64,000 nt of DNA from CAVVEC01 sp963747105 (GTDB lineage Bacteria > Acidobacteriota > Terriglobia > Terriglobales > Acidobacteriaceae): assembly GCA_963747105.1 (NCBI GenBank), contig CAVVEC010000016.1:744001-808000 (forward strand), given 5' to 3'. Below the pieces are notes generated by a model. That model searched no databases, was not told where the DNA came from, and saw only the letters and a program-made list of their open reading frames with translations. The position numbers and the translations under genes were made by a program. Shown here piece after piece: positions 62,507-64,000 of the stretch (position 1 is its first letter; every line of letters begins with the position of its first letter).

Positions 62507-63253
62507 ACAGGCGCGGTTGTGATCGCGAGGCTGCCGGAGAGTGGGGAGCACATGACGCGCACAATCCTGTTTGCAAATCACAAGCTCTATGTCTCGGCGG
62601 GTTCGAGCTGTAACGTGTGTATGGAGAGCGATCCCAGGCGAGCGGCAGTTTCCGAGATGAACGAGGATGGTTCCGGGGAGCACATCTTCGCCAGTGGCCT
62701 GCGGAACGCGGTGGGGTTGGCGTTCAACGAACGGACGGGCACGATCTAGGCGACCGACAACGGCCGCGATTGGCTTGGCGACGACTTGCCTCCGGACGAG
62801 ATCGACGATCTCGGTGTCCGCGGCGGCGACTTCGGCTGGCCGTACTGCTACGGCAATCGCGTTCCCGATACCGACTTCGGCGGAACGCCGGAGCGTTGCC
62901 GCATTACAATTCCGCCCCGGGTCGAGCTGCAAGCACACTCCGCGCCCCTCGGCCTAGTGTTTTACGAAGGGGGAATGTTTCCCGCCGAATATCAGGGTGA
63001 CCTGTTTGTGGCCTTCCACGGATCCTGGAACCGCAGCGTGCGGACCGGGTACAAAGTAATCCGTGTAAAGATGAATGATCGCGGAGAACCTGGGGCGGTG
63101 GAGGATTTCATCACGGGTTGGCTTCCGCCCAGCGAGACTCGCCGCGGCAAGTGGATGGGACGACCGGTGGGGTTGGTGGTTGGAGCAGACGGGTCGCCCT
63201 ATATCAGCGATGACGGGAGTGGGTCGATCTACCGGGTGATTTGGCGGCGTTGA
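62507..63253 (+). pseudogene. Glucose/sorbosone dehydrogenase-like remnant with a nonsense codon
   Basis: A frame without start (from VVIARLPESGEHMTRTILFA) continues LYVSAGSSCNVCMESDPRRA, FASGLRNAVGLAFNERTGTI, then a TAG at 62747-62749, then ATDNGRDWLGDDLPPDEIDD and FGWPYCYGNRVPDTDFGGTP. It ends VGLVVGADGSPYISDDGSGS. The family (PQQ-type sugar dehydrogenase, periplasmic six-bladed propeller) has Trp at the TAG position, so TGG has become TAG without any frame change. The N-terminal part of the propeller is missing. This is a real pseudogene and not an indel artefact. Confidence 0.78.
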
Positions 63254-63517
63254 GGATGCGCAACCAGAATGGTCGCGCAGTGCGGTTTTCGGCGGTAAAT
63301 TGGACAGAAGTGTTTTCAATCTCACCTCCTGCCATGGCTCTTCCTGCGCTCCGCTTTCGCGCATGGCGGGAATTTTGCTTTTCGCCTCAATGTCCCCGCC
63401 ACATCGCCAGAGACGGTCACCCAGGACAAAGAAAGTCTTCCTCGCTGGGTTAAGCTTCCGTGATCAAGAATTGGATTCGATTGACTTGCCGAGTGACGCG
63501 GCCTAGCATTTCTTCGC

Positions 63518-64000
63518 ATGCTTGGCCAGACCATCTCGCATTACCGCATCGTCGAGAAGCTCGGCGGAGGCGGCATGGGAGTGGTCTACAAGGCCGAGGA
63601 CGTGAGACTGGATCGGTTTGTCGCCCTCAAGTTCCTGCCGGAAGATGTGGCCAGAGACCCTCAGGCTCTCGGACGCTTCCAGCGAGAGGCCAAGGCAGCG
63701 TCGGCACTAAACCATCCCAACATCTGCACCATCCATGAAATCGGACGAAGCAAGACGGTCAGCCCTTTATCGTCATGGAGTATCTGGAAGGCATAACGCT
63801 GAAGCACCGGATCGCGGGAAAGCCCGTGGAGACGGAGCTGCTCGGTCTGGCGATTGAGATTGCGGACGCACTGGACGCGGCCCACTGCCAAAGGGATAAT
63901 TCATCGCGACATCAAGCCAGCGAACATCTTTGTCACCGGGCGCGGCCACGCCAAGATTCTGGATTTCGGCTTGGCGAAGGTGGCTCCGCTGGCGGGCACG
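63518..64000 (+). pseudogene. Ser/Thr protein kinase, N-terminal part, two frameshifts, cut by window end
   Basis: ATG 63518 begins MLGQTISHYRIVEKLGGGGM, then GVVYKAEDVRLDRFVALKFL (Lys38), a PknB-type kinase N-terminus. Near 63752 the frame changes to PFIVMEYLEGITLKHRIAGK and IEIADALDAAH. Near 63888 it changes again to GIIHRDIKPANIFVTGRGHA, then KILDFGLAKVAPLAGT at the edge. An extra T (CACTGCC against CACGCC) explains the second. The catalytic HRD and DFG motifs are intact. The frame is partial at the right edge; the usual membrane helix and sensor would lie beyond it. Confidence 0.82.

Noticed and set aside
1..64000. CRISPR arrays and classical restriction or phage-defence operons
   Set aside because: No regularly spaced repeat-spacer structure and no Cas, restriction or methyltransferase motifs were seen.

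Overview
The window looks like chromosome from a soil-type Acidobacteriota (Terriglobia-like) genome. This is an inference from gene families that are expanded there: an ADOP-type permease, GloVer and HAF repeat exported proteins, a VWFA-domain exported protein, a winged-helix/TPR regulator, DUF4331, PilZ variants, and a Ser/Thr kinase with the usual acidobacterial N-terminus. No rRNA gene, complete tRNA gene or CRISPR array was seen.

Layout. 0-2.3 kb: two oligopeptide-type ABC permeases and a multi-pass membrane protein. 2.3-14.3 kb: S8 protease (frameshifted), sigma-54 activator with a PilZ tail, GNAT, VWFA protein, peroxiredoxin, a DUF4331 chimera, a four-gene PilZ cluster, an orphan response regulator without its phospho-Asp, and a phosphoesterase. 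14.7-19.1 kb: ferredoxin-NrfD and molybdopterin oxidoreductase subunits of a CISM complex, broken by at least 13 frame changes. 19.2-24.6 kb: exported HAF and GloVer proteins and a tRNA-Ser 3'-end fragment. 24.6-32.7 kb: accessory island with an IS630-type element, HigBA, VapBC, a zeta-toxin remnant, two HNH proteins, a duplicated small gene and a Fic protein preceded by 24-bp-spaced operator repeats. 32.8-51.2 kb: exported repeat proteins (GloVer, HAF, FG-GAP, two S74-type fibre-like paralogues sharing an almost identical block of about 670 bp) and the winged-helix/TPR regulator. 51.5-54.9 kb: MazEF-like pair, DUF4143 ATPase remnant fused to an ADOP remnant, and VapBC with a broken antitoxin. 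54.9-57.4 kb: full ADOP permease. 57.7-59.6 kb: remnants and one hypothetical gene. 59.6-62.3 kb: a chain of tiny overlapping genes, including a pseudo-receiver and a zinc-knuckle peptide, which is the best candidate for an undescribed system. 62.5-64 kb: sugar dehydrogenase remnant and the start of a Ser/Thr kinase.

Single-base frame changes are common (S8 protease, CISM genes, FG-GAP, S74 paralogue, kinase and others) while several ORFs of 2-3 kb are intact. Many of these breaks may be sequence errors. Others are real decay: a TGG-to-TAG nonsense change, truncated chimeras and gene tails.

Most intact genes encode envelope or secreted repeat proteins and signalling proteins. The accessory parts are rich in toxin-antitoxin modules and gene debris, as expected for a plastic region.
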